Part shown: positions 25,986 to 41,962 of the stretch, piece after piece
Layout: each line of letters begins with the position of its first letter
How positions within the stretch are numbered: position 1 is the stretch's first letter
Assembly: GCF_000188695.1 (NCBI RefSeq)
Contig: NW_004754911.1
Location: 101,701-143,662, forward strand
Direction of reading: 5' to 3'
Source: Salpingoeca rosetta
Lineage: Eukaryota; Opisthokonta; Choanoflagellata; Craspedida; Salpingoecidae
DNA length: 41,962 bases
Notes under the pieces: generated by a model
Databases searched by the model: none
Seen by the model: only the letters and a program-made list of their open reading frames with translations
Told to the model about the DNA's origin: nothing
Made by a program: the position numbers and the translations under genes

Positions 25986-28262
25986 TCAGCACACGTCGCA
26001 GCGGGGCGGACAGTGGTGGAGGCTCGTGCTGCTGTCAGCGCAGATGCAGCGGCCAAGTTGCATGCAGTCAACACGTGTGAGATCAGTGCGGACAACAGAG
26101 ACTTGAGAAGAGATGCTCGTGACGAGGCTGAGGTCAAGTGTGTCGAGGGTGGTGTTGGTCAGGTGCAGACTGCCGCCAATGCGGGTTTGGTTGGCAAAGC
26201 GCAGCTGCTTGAGCGGGTTGTGGGAGAGGTCGAGGTCGGTGGCAATGCTGCGAAGGTTGGTGAGGGATACGGCGGTGAGGGCGTTGTAGGCCAGGTTGAG
26301 GGACCCTCGTGCAGCAGTCATCTGACCAAAGTCGACGACCGAGAGCATGTTGTTGTTGAGAGCCATGTTGTAGCCGACGGTGAGGTTGGCGAGGGAGATG
26401 GTGCGCAGGTTGTTGTTGGACACGTCCAGCGCCCAGCCAACACGCGTGATGCCAGCAAAGTCGAGGTGTGCGAGGGCGTTGTGATCGACGCAGAGGGAGA
26501 AATCAACGAACGTGAGGCGATGAAAGTTGATGGCGGTGAAGCGGTTGTGGGACAGATCGAGCGTGTTGCTGATGCCCGTGATGGTGCCAAAGTTGACGTC
26601 GGTGAGTCGGTTCTTGGAGAGCAGCACGCCGCTGTCGATGCGGGTGAGGGACGACAGGTCCAAGGATGTGAGGAAGTTGTTTTGCAGGTTGAGGCTGCCC
26701 ACCCTGGAGACGGGGCTCAGGTCCAGTCTCGTCAAGAGGTTGTCGGCCAAATTCAGCTCCCCAAAGATGGTGGTTGCGTCTGAAAACAGGACTGAGGTGA
26801 GCTGGTTGCTCCTGGCGAAGAAAGACGCCCTAAACACGGTGACTTGACTCAAGTTGAGCGAAGTGAGGGCGTTGTCCCCCAGGTACACTGAGCCACCAAT
26901 GTGCGTCAGGCCCGCAAAGTGGATGTGGGTGATGACGTTGTCGTAGACTGCAAAGTCGCCCTGGATGTGTTGGATGCCTTGCAGGTCCACAGCACTGAGC
27001 ACGTTGCTCTGCGCGTACAGGGAGCCATCCAGGTGTGTGAGCGCACCAAAGCGCAATGCTGTGATGGCGTTTTGGTAGAGGAGAATGTTGCCGGCGATGC
27101 TGGTGAGGCGGGCAAAGTCGACATGGGTGAGCAAGTTGTCGTGGAGAAGCAAGTTGCCGCCAATACGGAGAAGCGCGCCAAACTGAACGTGCGTGATGTC
27201 GTTGAATGGCAGCACGATGCTGCCGCCAATCATGGTGAGCGAGGAGAAATCAATCGAGCTAAGCTTGCCGCTGCTGATCTTGACAGTCCCGCCAATGTAG
27301 CGCAGGGACTCGAAGTCGACAGACTCCAACACTCCTGCGCGCCACCACTCGCCAGGAACAACAATGTCCCCGCCAATGGACGAGACATTGCCAAAACGCA
27401 GGGTGGTGGTGCTGTCTGCCACATGCACGGATCCGGTGACGTTGGCCACGTTGTTGAAGAACTCATTGCAGCAGCAGTGCTCCACGATGCCAACCGCAAC
27501 AAAGCCTGCGGCGCGTACGGCTGCGCGGGACGATGTGCTGTTGCAATCGAGCACGTCTATGTCCGGGCGCGGCTCTAGCTGAGGCGTGAATGTTGTGATT
27601 GTTGTTGCTGGTGCTGTACCAGTGGTGTCCACTGAAATGGATGTTGCACTGGTGGCAGTGGTAATGGTGGATGTCGTTGGGGCGGAGTGAGTTGTGGGTG
27701 TGCTTGATGCAGATGCTGTGCTAGCCTCACCCGCAGAGGCCTCGTTGTTCCCGGCGGTGGAAGCCCCGTTGTTGTTGTTGTTGTTGTTGATGGCGAGCGG
27801 CAGGGTGATGGCACCTGCAACAATGCAAGCGACGGCGAAAACGACGAGAATGGTCTTTGTCCAGTTTGGCGAAGGTGCGGCTTTGTGCTGTTGCTGGTGG
27901 TGGTGGTGTTGTTCATGTTGCTGGTGGTGATGTTGTTCATGTTGGAGGCAAGTGTCGCGCTGCGCGACCGTGTGGAATTTGGTCGTTTCTGTCGGCGGAC
28001 TTGTTCCATCTGGTGGTGGGTATGCTTCGCTCTGTTGGACTTGAGGTGGCCGGGAGGCGTCGACGTCGTTGCTGGTGTGACTGTGTGTGAGAACGAAGTA
28101 GACGTTGTCGGTGGTCGTGTTGGCGAGAGATGGGGTCGGTTGGGAGCTGGCGTGCCCCACGATGAGGTATTCTTCCGCATCAACAACGCTCTCTGTTCCT
28201 CCGAATTGTGCCTCGCCACTGTCGTCCTCATTCGCGCCGCCTTCCAGCACGAGTACTTTCAT
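25986..28262 (-). CDS. Type II membrane protein with leucine-rich ectodomain, intronless
   Basis: Predicted 758-residue surface protein in one exon. There is no signal peptide. A 136-residue N-terminal tail (acidic, then a His/Gln-rich stretch) precedes one hydrophobic span (TILVVFAVACIVAGAITLPL, about 137-159), giving cytoplasmic-in topology. Outside is a Ser/Thr-rich stalk of about 75 residues, then some 19 tandem repeats of about 23 residues built on the pattern LthIgGslyLgdNaLtsldf (variants LTSIAGNILLYQNAITAL, LTHIGGSVYLGDNALTSL). It ends in a cysteine-rich cap (CICADSSTSLHHCPPRCDVC). The repeats resemble leucine-rich or receptor-L-type solenoids. Ligand and role are unknown; adhesion or recognition is inferred. 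The tail holds EEYLIV (Tyr32) and NVYFVL (Tyr55). The ATG at 28262 is the first in frame; the open frame extends upstream through (CAA)n, but without a good start. Confidence 0.85.
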   Translation of the reverse strand: MKVLVLEGGANEDDSGEAQFGGTESVVDAEEYLIVGHASSQPTPSLANTTTDNVYFVLTHSHTSNDVDASRPPQVQQSEAYPPPDGTSPPTETTKFHTVAQRDTCLQHEQHHHQQHEQHHHHQQQHKAAPSPNWTKTILVVFAVACIVAGAITLPLAINNNNNNNGASTAGNNEASAGEASTASASSTPTTHSAPTTSTITTATSATSISVDTTGTAPATTITTFTPQLEPRPDIDVLDCNSTSSRAAVRAAGFVAVGIVEHCCCNEFFNNVANVTGSVHVADSTTTLRFGNVSSIGGDIVVPGEWWRAGVLESVDFESLRYIGGTVKISSGKLSSIDFSSLTMIGGSIVLPFNDITHVQFGALLRIGGNLLLHDNLLTHVDFARLTSIAGNILLYQNAITALRFGALTHLDGSLYAQSNVLSAVDLQGIQHIQGDFAVYDNVITHIHFAGLTHIGGSVYLGDNALTSLNLSQVTVFRASFFARSNQLTSVLFSDATTIFGELNLADNLLTRLDLSPVSRVGSLNLQNNFLTSLDLSSLTRIDSGVLLSKNRLTDVNFGTITGISNTLDLSHNRFTAINFHRLTFVDFSLCVDHNALAHLDFAGITRVGWALDVSNNNLRTISLANLTVGYNMALNNNMLSVVDFGQMTAARGSLNLAYNALTAVSLTNLRSIATDLDLSHNPLKQLRFANQTRIGGSLHLTNTTLDTLDLSLVTSISSQVSVVRTDLTRVDCMQLGRCICADSSTSLHHCPPRCDVC

Positions 28263-34822
<6,560 letters not shown>

Positions 34823-34823
34823 C

Positions 34824-34891
<68 letters not shown>

Positions 34892-35453
34892 CTTAACCAA
34901 CAACAACAACTTAACCAACAACAACAACAAGTGATAGACATTGTTCTCACGTTACATTCCTTTCTCAGCGCCCCCCTTGCCCAAACTCCCCACCCTTCGA
35001 CTGATTACATTAGCTGGTGTGAAGGCGTGAGCCATCAGCGCCCCCCCCCCCTCTTCCCTCGCCTTCATGCCCCCTTGTTGTTTCGCGCCTTCGCTGGTTA
35101 TCTCACATCTCATGTTTCTCTCGGTAGTTCTTGCACACTCCACGATGTGTTGCTTGCATGCATGCACGCATCACGAATTGGGGGGCTGTATTAATCGTTG
35201 TGAGCACGGGTAGCTGCCGTTTCGTTTTAGAGCGTCGTTTTGCTTCGCTGTGGAGTGCTGTGCTGCTTTGCACGTTGTCTTGTTTGCGCTGTTTACTCAT
35301 GGCCTTGCTGGTGACCGAGGTCAAATGCGTATGGTATGTAGTTCCCCTGTGCCGCCGCAATGTGGCTGCAATACGTAGCTGTTGTCTGCCTGTGTGCCTG
35401 TTTGCTTGAGTCTGTCTGGGCTCTTGTGCCTGTCTGCGTGCACGCGAAAGGAT

Positions 35454-35530
<77 letters not shown>

Positions 35531-35977
35531 CAAGTGCTTTGTGTTGCCCGTGCAATGGCAGGGTGTGCTTGCTGTTGAGGCAGGTGCCAGCTGGTTTCTG
35601 TGTCGCCTGCCACCCCACACGCTGCAACTACTCTCCTCTTGCACACACCTACATACACGCGCGCGCGCGCGCCACGACCATCGGAGCATGCGCTCGCACA
35701 CGCTTTGTTCGTTCGTTGCCTGAATGCCTAGGAGATATATGTCATAGTTGAATCAACACCAAATACACCCATCTTCCTGCGGAGTGCTTGCAAGCAAGCC
35801 AAATCGGGCAAGGAGGGGGGGGGGGTTGTTTACTTTGTTGAATGAGCAATGTGTCGCTTGCAGGGTATCGTCAATGGAGTGCGGTAACAAGGACTGGTAG
35901 GAAGGCAAGAAAGGCGCACACGCACACGTGCACGCACACGTACACGCGCACGCACATGCAAAGAAGAAAGAAGGATC
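34823..35977. other. Convergent 3' region, ZCCHC14-like / nucleotidyltransferase
   Basis: 1,155 bp between convergent stops. It starts with (CAA)n (34824-34931, twice broken by CTTAACC) straight after the ZCCHC14-like stop. Ordinary sequence follows, then a (TG)n run (35457-35524), a CG-alternating patch (35657-35673) and a G10 run (about 35816-35825). Short open frames on both strands show no domain or splice logic. I see no gene here. Confidence 0.55.
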
Positions 35978-36301
35978 TCACGGTGAGGGCGCTGTTGCGC
36001 CTCGAAGGAAAGCAGCGAATAAAGCAGCTAGCGCAACTGTTGTGATTGTTGTCCCCTGCTGCTGCTGCTGTGGTTGTGCAAAGTCGCGGTTGCACTGGAC
36101 ATATGTTGCGAGGCCGCCAACGTCGTACCGCCCGGAGATCTGGCTCGCGTAACACGCGTGCTGTCGAAAGGTGGTCGTGGTCGTCGTGTGGTTGAGGTAA
36201 TGGGCGCGGGTGTTCGTGGCAAGCCTGTTCCCATGCAGCAGAAAGGACGGGCCACCACCAGAACAACACGTAGACGCACACAAACGGGCAGCCACATGCA
36301 T

Positions 36302-36351
<50 letters not shown>

Positions 36352-36727
36352 ATGCACGGACCTTGGCGATGAGATAACGGATAAAGTTGCCCGGCGCATC
36401 ATAGGTCGCCAGCGGCGTCTTGCCCATGTGCTCGTCAAGAAACGTTTCAAGGTGCGGCAGCGCTGTTCGGCGGAGGATGTAGAAGCACGGGCAGCCAAGA
36501 CGCGAGTGTGTCGCTTCTGGTCCCGGTTTCTCGAGAAATGCCGTCACCTGCCACCACCCCGGCGCATGTACACGTGTGAGGCATTGGGCGTCATTAGAGC
36601 GTGACATGCATGAAGCACGCGTGAAAATCAGCTATTGCTTTGTTTCCTTAGTGGTGCTGTTCACTTACCCGAACATGCACACGCACGCACGCACGCAAAG
36701 GCAATACACACGCGCGCACACACAGAC

Positions 36728-36758
<31 letters not shown>

Positions 36759-37863
36759 ACGCACACGCACACAAACGCACACAAATGCACACACACGCAC
36801 ACCTGGCGTTTTGTGTTGACTTCAAGGATGCCGCACTTCTTGGTTGTTGCGTCATCGACATTGTAGCTGAGGAGCAGCGACGCATCGGGGTGGCTGTCAA
36901 ACTCATGCAGCTTGTCTGCAAGATGAAAGTCTTGTTTGAACAGGGTGTCACCACCAACGACAATCAGGTCGTCTGCACACTGGAACCTGGATGCGCCCAG
37001 CTGAATAGCTGCCACCGCGCCGCTGCGGGTCTATGTGTGTGTGTGTGTGTGTGTTTGTGCATGTGCATGTGCATGTGCACGCATGTGTGTGTGTGTGTGC
37101 ATGTGCATGTGTGTACATGTGTGTGTGTGTGTGTACAATCGTCAGATGCGATGGCAGGGCATAGTGCATACAATGAGATTGCTACTCTCCCTGTTGTTTG
37201 CCTCTCTTTGTCTGCGCAGCAATAGCTGGGGTGAGATGTGGAGCACCTCTTACACAAGCGAGCGCACAAGTCCCAAGCACGGCAAGTCAACCAAGCAGCA
37301 TGCAAAAGCATCAAGAACAGTCATGGCAGCCGCACCAGCACGCTTGTCAACAAAACCTCGTTTGTGGTGCTGCCGTCGCAGATGAGGGTGATGTTATCAA
37401 ACTGACGAGCCCAGTCTTCAAAGAGGTGGTGGTTGGTGGCGTTTGTGACAACCAGGATCTCGGAGATGCGATCGCGGTGCCTTTGCAGCTCCTTCACCCA
37501 GCGGGAGATGAGGGGTACATTACCTGTGTGGTTGGAACCACCATCACATACACACACACACACACACACATACACACACGTTTACACACACACACACATG
37601 CACGATTACACACACACACACACACAACATCACACACATGCACACACACATGTAATGTTTAGTGGTTGGCGTGTAACGTTGGCTGCAACAGGAAAGCAAA
37701 GCGCACGCAAAGCCACCTTGCAACTGCGCACTACGTGATGTGACTACGAACCGATGGGAAGCAGCGGCTTTGGGACGCCAGAGAGGTGGTGGTATGTGGG
37801 AGACTGGTCAATGTCTCGCTGCAGGCGAGTGCCATATCCAGCAGCCAAGATGAGTGCTCGCAT
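35978..37863 (-). CDS. Sugar-nucleotidyltransferase-like enzyme (RmlA/GMP superfamily)
   Basis: Predicted 291-residue NTP-transferase that couples a sugar (or alcohol) phosphate to a nucleoside triphosphate. Exons in sense order: 37863-37752, 37523-37357, 37030-36803, 36547-36362, 36160-35978, phase-consistent. The N-terminal signature [14 protein letters not shown] with [10 protein letters not shown] forms the nucleotide-binding loop and activating lysine site. [16 protein letters not shown] corresponds to the conserved N-x-x-R-x-G-A stretch, [10 protein letters not shown] supplies the metal-binding Asp, and VTAFLEKPG is the conserved EKP substrate motif. [12 protein letters not shown] closes the core. 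The last 30 residues (poly-Gln, then a small hydrophobic stretch [13 protein letters not shown]) look lineage-specific. It lacks the left-handed beta-helix of GMPPB-type enzymes, so it is a short bacterial-style form. Substrate cannot be told from sequence. Confidence 0.85.
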
Positions 37864-38016
37864 CGTCGTCGTCGTTTGAGACAGTTGTTGGCAATTGTAG
37901 AAATTTATTGAAATATGTACATAAACGTCGTAGGTGCTCTGTGGCGTGTGTCTGCGTATGTGTGTGTGTGTCTGTGTGTGTGTTGAGTGTTCGCGTGCTT
38001 GTTTCAAGGACAGACA

Positions 38017-38112
<96 letters not shown>

Positions 38113-38136
38113 GTGCAAAGGTGGTAGCTGTTGTGG
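37864..38136. promoter_or_regulatory. Tandem gap: CCDC137-like 3' UTR and nucleotidyltransferase promoter
   Basis: 273 bp between tandem minus-strand genes, dominated by (CA)n (about 38020-38111). A canonical AATAAA on the minus strand (37904-37909) suits the upstream CCDC137-like gene, 228 nt after its stop. It lies only 41 bases before the next gene's ATG, so the promoter of the latter must overlap the former's 3' UTR. Confidence 0.6.
37904..37909 (-). terminator. AATAAA poly(A) signal for the CCDC137-like gene
   Basis: TTTATT on the plus strand, AATAAA on the minus strand. It is the only canonical signal noticed downstream of the CCDC137-like stop. Confidence 0.55.
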
Positions 38137-38446
38137 TCACTTGAGAATTGGAGCTTGCAGCTGGCGCCTGCGCTGCTTCTGTTGCCGATACAACTGCAAT
38201 CGGACAATGCGCGCGCGAGAGAGAGAGGGGGGAGGGGCAGGGGGAGTGTTGGCAACACAGCACGGAGTGGAATGTGAGAGATCGAGAGAGGGAGGGAGTG
38301 GGAGGTGGAAAGCAACAGGGATGTGGCATGGTGGCATGTCAACGAGCAGAGCGGAACAGATGAGAAAGAGCACAGACAGAGCGCGGGTCAAACAAAACCG
38401 AGCACACATGGGAACACAACATGCAGTGCGATCTGGAGTGAAATGG

Positions 38447-38502
<56 letters not shown>

Positions 38503-38734
38503 CGCGCGCGCCACATACCGCGATGACGCGCTCTCGCTCTTGCTCCAATCGCAGCTGCTGCACCGGCGCCATCTTTTTCCGCTGCTCCTTGGACAGGTTC
38601 GAGTCTTTGTTTTTTGTGGGGCAGATGAATGGGCGCAATGGTGATTGGAAGCGTACATGTGTGTGTGTGCGTGCGTGTGTTTTCGTTCGTGTGTGTGTGC
38701 GTGTGTTTTCGTTCGTGTGTGTGTGCGTGTGTTT

Positions 38735-38770
<36 letters not shown>

Positions 38771-39258
38771 GTGTTCGTGTGTATGTGTGTGTGTGTGTGT
38801 TCGTGTGTGTGTGTTTTCGTGTGTGTGTGTGTGTGCGTGTGTGTGTGTGTTTTCGTGTGTGTTTTCGTGTGTGGATAAGAATCAGTTTCTCGTAGAAACA
38901 AGCAGTGTGATCGCAGAAACAAGCAGAGGCATATTGCAGGGCGGCGCGCTTGGTGTTAACACACGCTCGTAAACCACACCCCACGTACGTTTTTTGCGAG
39001 GCTGTGCTGTCAACTCCGGGGGTGCTTGGGCAACCTCTCCAAACGCAACTACGTCCTTCTTTGGTTCTGCAGCGCAAACATGATGCAGAGCGTGAGCCGT
39101 GCAATACCATCACAGAGAGAGAGAGAGAGAGTATGTAGGGGAGGGGTGTGTGTGTGTCTGTGTGTGTCTGTGTGTCTGTGTGTGTGTGTGATTTGTGTGT
39201 GCGTGTGTGCGTGTGTGCGGACGTGTGTGTCTGTGTGTGTGTGTCTGTGTATCTGTGT

Positions 39259-39305
<47 letters not shown>

Positions 39306-39889
39306 TCCTCCCTCTCTCTCTCCTTGTGTCAAGGCCATACAATCATTCCAACGAAGAACGTACCGTGCTCTTGCTCTTCTTGGGCGAGCATGGCCTCTGC
39401 ACGGCGTTCTTGGCGCTTGCGCTCCTTCTTTGTCTTCCACTGCTTCTTCTTGATTTGCCGGAGGGTCTTTGTTTCCTGCTTCACGGGCTCTGTTGCCGAG
39501 GCGTGTCTGAAGATGATCTTGCCGCCGCCTTGCTCCTCCAGGTGTTGCCTGAGCGCCTCCGGGTCCATCGGCGCCTGTGGTAGGAGCTCCTCATCGTCGT
39601 CGCCCTCGCCCTTGCGCCCCTTCTTGAACTTGTTTTTCTTGCGGGAGTTCTTCGCCTTCTTCGTTTGCCCCGGCAGGCCCGGGATGGATGGGATCGCGGG
39701 CAGGCCGCTTGGCAGGATGCCCTGTGTCACCACCTGTGCGCGTCCGACGTCGCCCTCCGCGGTGATGATGTCGTTGACACCAAAGGTGTCCCTGGCCGAG
39801 TGGCGGACGTGCTTCTTTCCCCGCTTCTTCTTCGGTGCCTGCGACTGACCAATCGCTTTCACCTTCTTGTACCGTGCAACGCGCCCCAT
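38137..39889 (-). CDS. CCDC137: CCDC137-like nucleolar basic protein
   Basis: Predicted 248-residue highly basic protein homologous to animal CCDC137, a nucleolar/chromosome-periphery protein. Exons in sense order: 39889-39364, 39066-38989, 38604-38519, 38193-38137, phase-consistent. The N-terminus is Lys/Arg-rich (MGRVARYKKVKAIGQ, KKKRGKKH). A hydrophobic proline stretch and a second basic block (KKAKNSRKKNKFKKGRK) follow, then a long charged helix (LRQIKKKQWKTKKERKRQER). The family signature is exon 2, VVAFGEVAQAPPELTAQP, followed by QERERVIALYRQQKQRRRQL in the spliced C-terminus. Both match CCDC137 closely in order and spacing. The acceptor for exon 3 (ACAAAG) is weak but is the one that keeps frame. 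It is divergent with the MBOAT gene, 206 bp away. Confidence 0.85.
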
Positions 39890-40095
39890 CTTGTCGCTGT
39901 ATTTGTCTGTGTGTATCTGTGTTGTGTGTGTATATATATATATATATGTATATCTAAGTGAATGTGTGTGTATCCGTGTGCACGATGTGTGTGTGTATCC
40001 GTGTGTGTCTTCGTGTGCGTGTATCTGGCAAAGCAGCAACGTGCGAAGCAGGTCCTGCTTGCTACAATTTATAATGTCGTAACAGACCTCCCAAG
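39890..40095. promoter_or_regulatory. Divergent promoter region, CCDC137-like / MBOAT
   Basis: 206 bp between start codons. It contains an alternating TA stretch (about 39931-39951, TATATATATATATATGTATAT), the only clear TATA-like element near a start codon in the window, plus TG/TC repeats. It may serve either gene. Confidence 0.5.
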
Positions 40096-41514
40096 ATGAT
40101 GATGATCGCAAGCACCACAACAACAACAGCGGTTGCTGGTCTGACGCTGTGTTTGTGGTACGTGGCGTTTGCGGTAGCCGCGGTGGCCGTGCGATGGCAC
40201 TGGCCGTGGCTTGGGCTGGTGCTAAGCACGCTAGCGCCCGTCATCATGGTTGTAATTGCGCCGACCACGCTGCCGCTGGAGGTCGTGGTCATCTACTCCT
40301 TTGGAACCATCACGCAATACATGCGCGTGTGCGATGTCGTCGTGGCGGCGCTGGCCCAGCACAAGACACCCACGAGAAGACCCAGAAGAGGAAGCAGTAT
40401 CCGCCTCAACGCCAGCACACGCGAGGGTGAGACACTGTCGTCGCAATCCCATGATCAGCGCACGCCCTCGCCACCCACGTCCCCGACAGTACCACCAACA
40501 GTACCACCGCCATCGCTATCATCATCAGCGCCATCACCATCATCATCAGCGCCATCACTATCATCAGCGCCGGACGGGGTTTCAGTAAATGTGAAGCAGC
40601 CGCGTCGTCACCGCCGGCATGCTGTGTTCTTTTCGAGCTCCACCGCGTTTGCCGTCATGTACATTCTCGCGTACCATGACCTGACCCTGGGCAAGTGGGT
40701 GTCGTCGAGCGGGGCGGCGCTGCGCGTTGTCTGGCGAGCGAGCCGCTCTGGCCTGCTTGTGCATGCGCTGTCGGCGGCGGCCCTTGGCCTCCTGATGGGC
40801 CTGCCGCACCTCACTGTGGAGCAGGCGAGGGAGGCGCGCCACCTGCCGCACGACGCAGACAACCACCACCTGAACGAGGCGGGACGCCCGCCCTGGCAGC
40901 CGCCCGCACACTCGGAGCTGCTGCCCACATTCTTCTCCTTCTCCGGTCTGTTTGGCTCCGCGGAAACTGCAGCAGTGGCTGGTCGATATGCACAGGCCGT
41001 CGCAGCCCTCGCCGTGCACACTGTCGTGTTGACGTACGGGGTGACCAGTCTGTACTTTGTGGACATGCTGTGGGGCAGCATCCTGTCCCTTGGCTGCCTG
41101 TCGTGCCGCAGCACGGTTGACATGCCCCGCCTCTGGGCAGCGGGCACGGTGCGGGAGTTTTGGCGGAGCTGGAACTTGGAGATGCAGCACCTGTTGCATC
41201 TGGCCATCTATTGGCCACTGAAGCCCGTGCTCGGCGGCTGGGCGGCGGAGGCGGCCACGTTCGCTGCGTCTGCGCTGCTGCACGTGCTGCCGTTTGCGGT
41301 GGGCGGTGCAACGGCGCGCCACCTGGCCATGATCGCCGCCTTCTTCATGGCGCAGCCGTGCTTGATGCTGCTGGAAAGTTGTTGTGCTGCTGGACACGTG
41401 TTTGTGCTTCGTGGGTGGCTGTGGGTGTGGGGGTCCTTCTTTCTCACCACGTTTCTTCTCACCCTCCCTGCCATTGAGTTTGCTCTTCCTCACCTCCTCT
41501 TCCTCTTCCATTGA
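40096..41514 (+). CDS. MBOAT family, wax-synthase-like membrane acyltransferase, intronless
   Basis: Predicted 472-residue multi-span protein of the endoplasmic reticulum, matching the wax synthase branch of the MBOAT superfamily (acyl-CoA:alcohol acyltransferases). Visible hydrophobic spans: residues about 12-33, 37-63, 175-190, 215-232, 295-325, 365-385 and 405-470. The family's conserved core is [17 protein letters not shown], equivalent to the RDFWGRRW motif of wax synthases, followed by the predicted catalytic His in [11 protein letters not shown] polar Ser/Pro-rich loop (about 118-175) separates the first two spans from the rest. Three consecutive ATGs start the frame; the first is used. 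It has no intron, unlike most neighbours. Substrate is unknown. Related branches include plant PSAT-like sterol acyltransferases. Confidence 0.8.
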   Translation: MMMIASTTTTTAVAGLTLCLWYVAFAVAAVAVRWHWPWLGLVLSTLAPVIMVVIAPTTLPLEVVVIYSFGTITQYMRVCDVVVAALAQHKTPTRRPRRGSSIRLNASTREGETLSSQSHDQRTPSPPTSPTVPPTVPPPSLSSSAPSPSSSAPSLSSAPDGVSVNVKQPRRHRRHAVFFSSSTAFAVMYILAYHDLTLGKWVSSSGAALRVVWRASRSGLLVHALSAAALGLLMGLPHLTVEQAREARHLPHDADNHHLNEAGRPPWQPPAHSELLPTFFSFSGLFGSAETAAVAGRYAQAVAALAVHTVVLTYGVTSLYFVDMLWGSILSLGCLSCRSTVDMPRLWAAGTVREFWRSWNLEMQHLLHLAIYWPLKPVLGGWAAEAATFAASALLHVLPFAVGGATARHLAMIAAFFMAQPCLMLLESCCAAGHVFVLRGWLWVWGSFFLTTFLLTLPAIEFALPHLLFLFH

Positions 41515-41522
41515 AAATGGGC

Positions 41523-41596
<74 letters not shown>

Positions 41597-41893
41597 GTGT
41601 ATGCGCTTGTGTGTTTTATGTTTGTGTGTGTGTGTGTTTGTTTGTGTGTGTGTGTGTGTGTGTGTGTTGCACTCCCTCACTCCAACACTCCACCTTGGTT
41701 ATGCTTACTGATGCATCTGTTACTGCTTTGGCTCAGGCTTGCTCGTGTTCGTGTGTTCGTGTTCGCTTCGTGTGTTCGTGCTGCGCCCTACTACACCACT
41801 GCCAAATGAATGCATACTGCATGCTTTCGTAGTTGTTTGCTTGAGGAAGCAAAGGGCGAGCAAATCCCGAGCGGAGAACGTGTCTGTAATCAC

Positions 41894-41962
<69 letters not shown>
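41515..41962. other. 3' flank with (TG)n and terminal (CA)n
   Basis: After the MBOAT stop come (TG)n (41525-41590), a looser TG/TTTG stretch to 41669, ordinary sequence to 41893, and (CA)n from 41895 to the window end. No gene is visible. No canonical poly(A) signal was noticed. Confidence 0.7.

Noticed and set aside
25971..26783. 270-residue plus-strand open frame rich in Val/Gly/Glu
   Set aside because: It is the antisense shadow of the regular leucine-rich repeats of the minus-strand membrane protein, where the repeat structure keeps the opposite frame open.

Overview
The window reads as nuclear DNA from a unicellular eukaryote, most likely a choanoflagellate or a close holozoan relative. 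Codon-level continuity across GT-AG introns gives twelve protein genes with 1 to 11 coding exons. The content includes a cilia/dynein-arm assembly factor (TTC12), an IRS/DOK-type PH-PTB phosphotyrosine adaptor, mitochondrial i-AAA protease and COX subunits, and an FG nucleoporin. The taxonomic call is inference from this mix. Exons are GC-rich. Introns and flanks are packed with microsatellites, mainly (TG/CA)n plus TTG/CAA, CAT, CCT and GTGA runs. Two 100-N assembly gaps lie inside introns. No bacterial operons, CRISPR arrays, rRNA or tRNA genes were found.

Layout, left to right: (1) YME1-like mitochondrial AAA protease, minus, 5' part only; (2) COX6C-like small cytochrome oxidase subunit, plus; (3) TTC12, minus; (4) SPF45/RBM17-like splicing factor N-terminal half, plus, with no recognisable G-patch or UHM; (5) IRS/DOK-like adaptor, minus; (6) large unrecognised protein with a degenerate EF-hand-like stretch, minus; (7) Nup1/Nup153/POM121-like FG nucleoporin, plus; (8) intronless type II membrane protein with a leucine-rich ectodomain, minus; (9) ZCCHC14/ZCCHC2-like protein with PX, CCHC knuckle and SAM, plus; (10) sugar-nucleotidyltransferase-like enzyme, minus; (11) CCDC137-like nucleolar protein, minus; (12) intronless wax-synthase-like MBOAT, plus.

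Genes alternate in divergent pairs (1/2, 3/4, 6/7, 8/9, 11/12) and convergent pairs (2/3, 4/5, 7/8, 9/10), with two minus-strand tandems (5/6 and 10/11). Several divergent gaps are only 200-400 bp and are probably shared promoters. The genes do not form a single pathway. They cover mitochondrial function (1, 2), cilia (3), RNA and nuclear transport (4, 7, 9, 11), surface and tyrosine-phosphate signalling (5, 8) and glycan or lipid metabolism (10, 12).

Most notable are the adaptor, which combines PH, IRS-type PTB, a YVDLDL-type phosphotyrosine motif and a paxillin-like LD motif at its C-terminus, and the repeated placement of sense-strand (TG)n runs just after intron donor sites. Exon boundaries below were joined by hand from donor/acceptor sites with reading phase checked. 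They are predictions, not transcript-supported.
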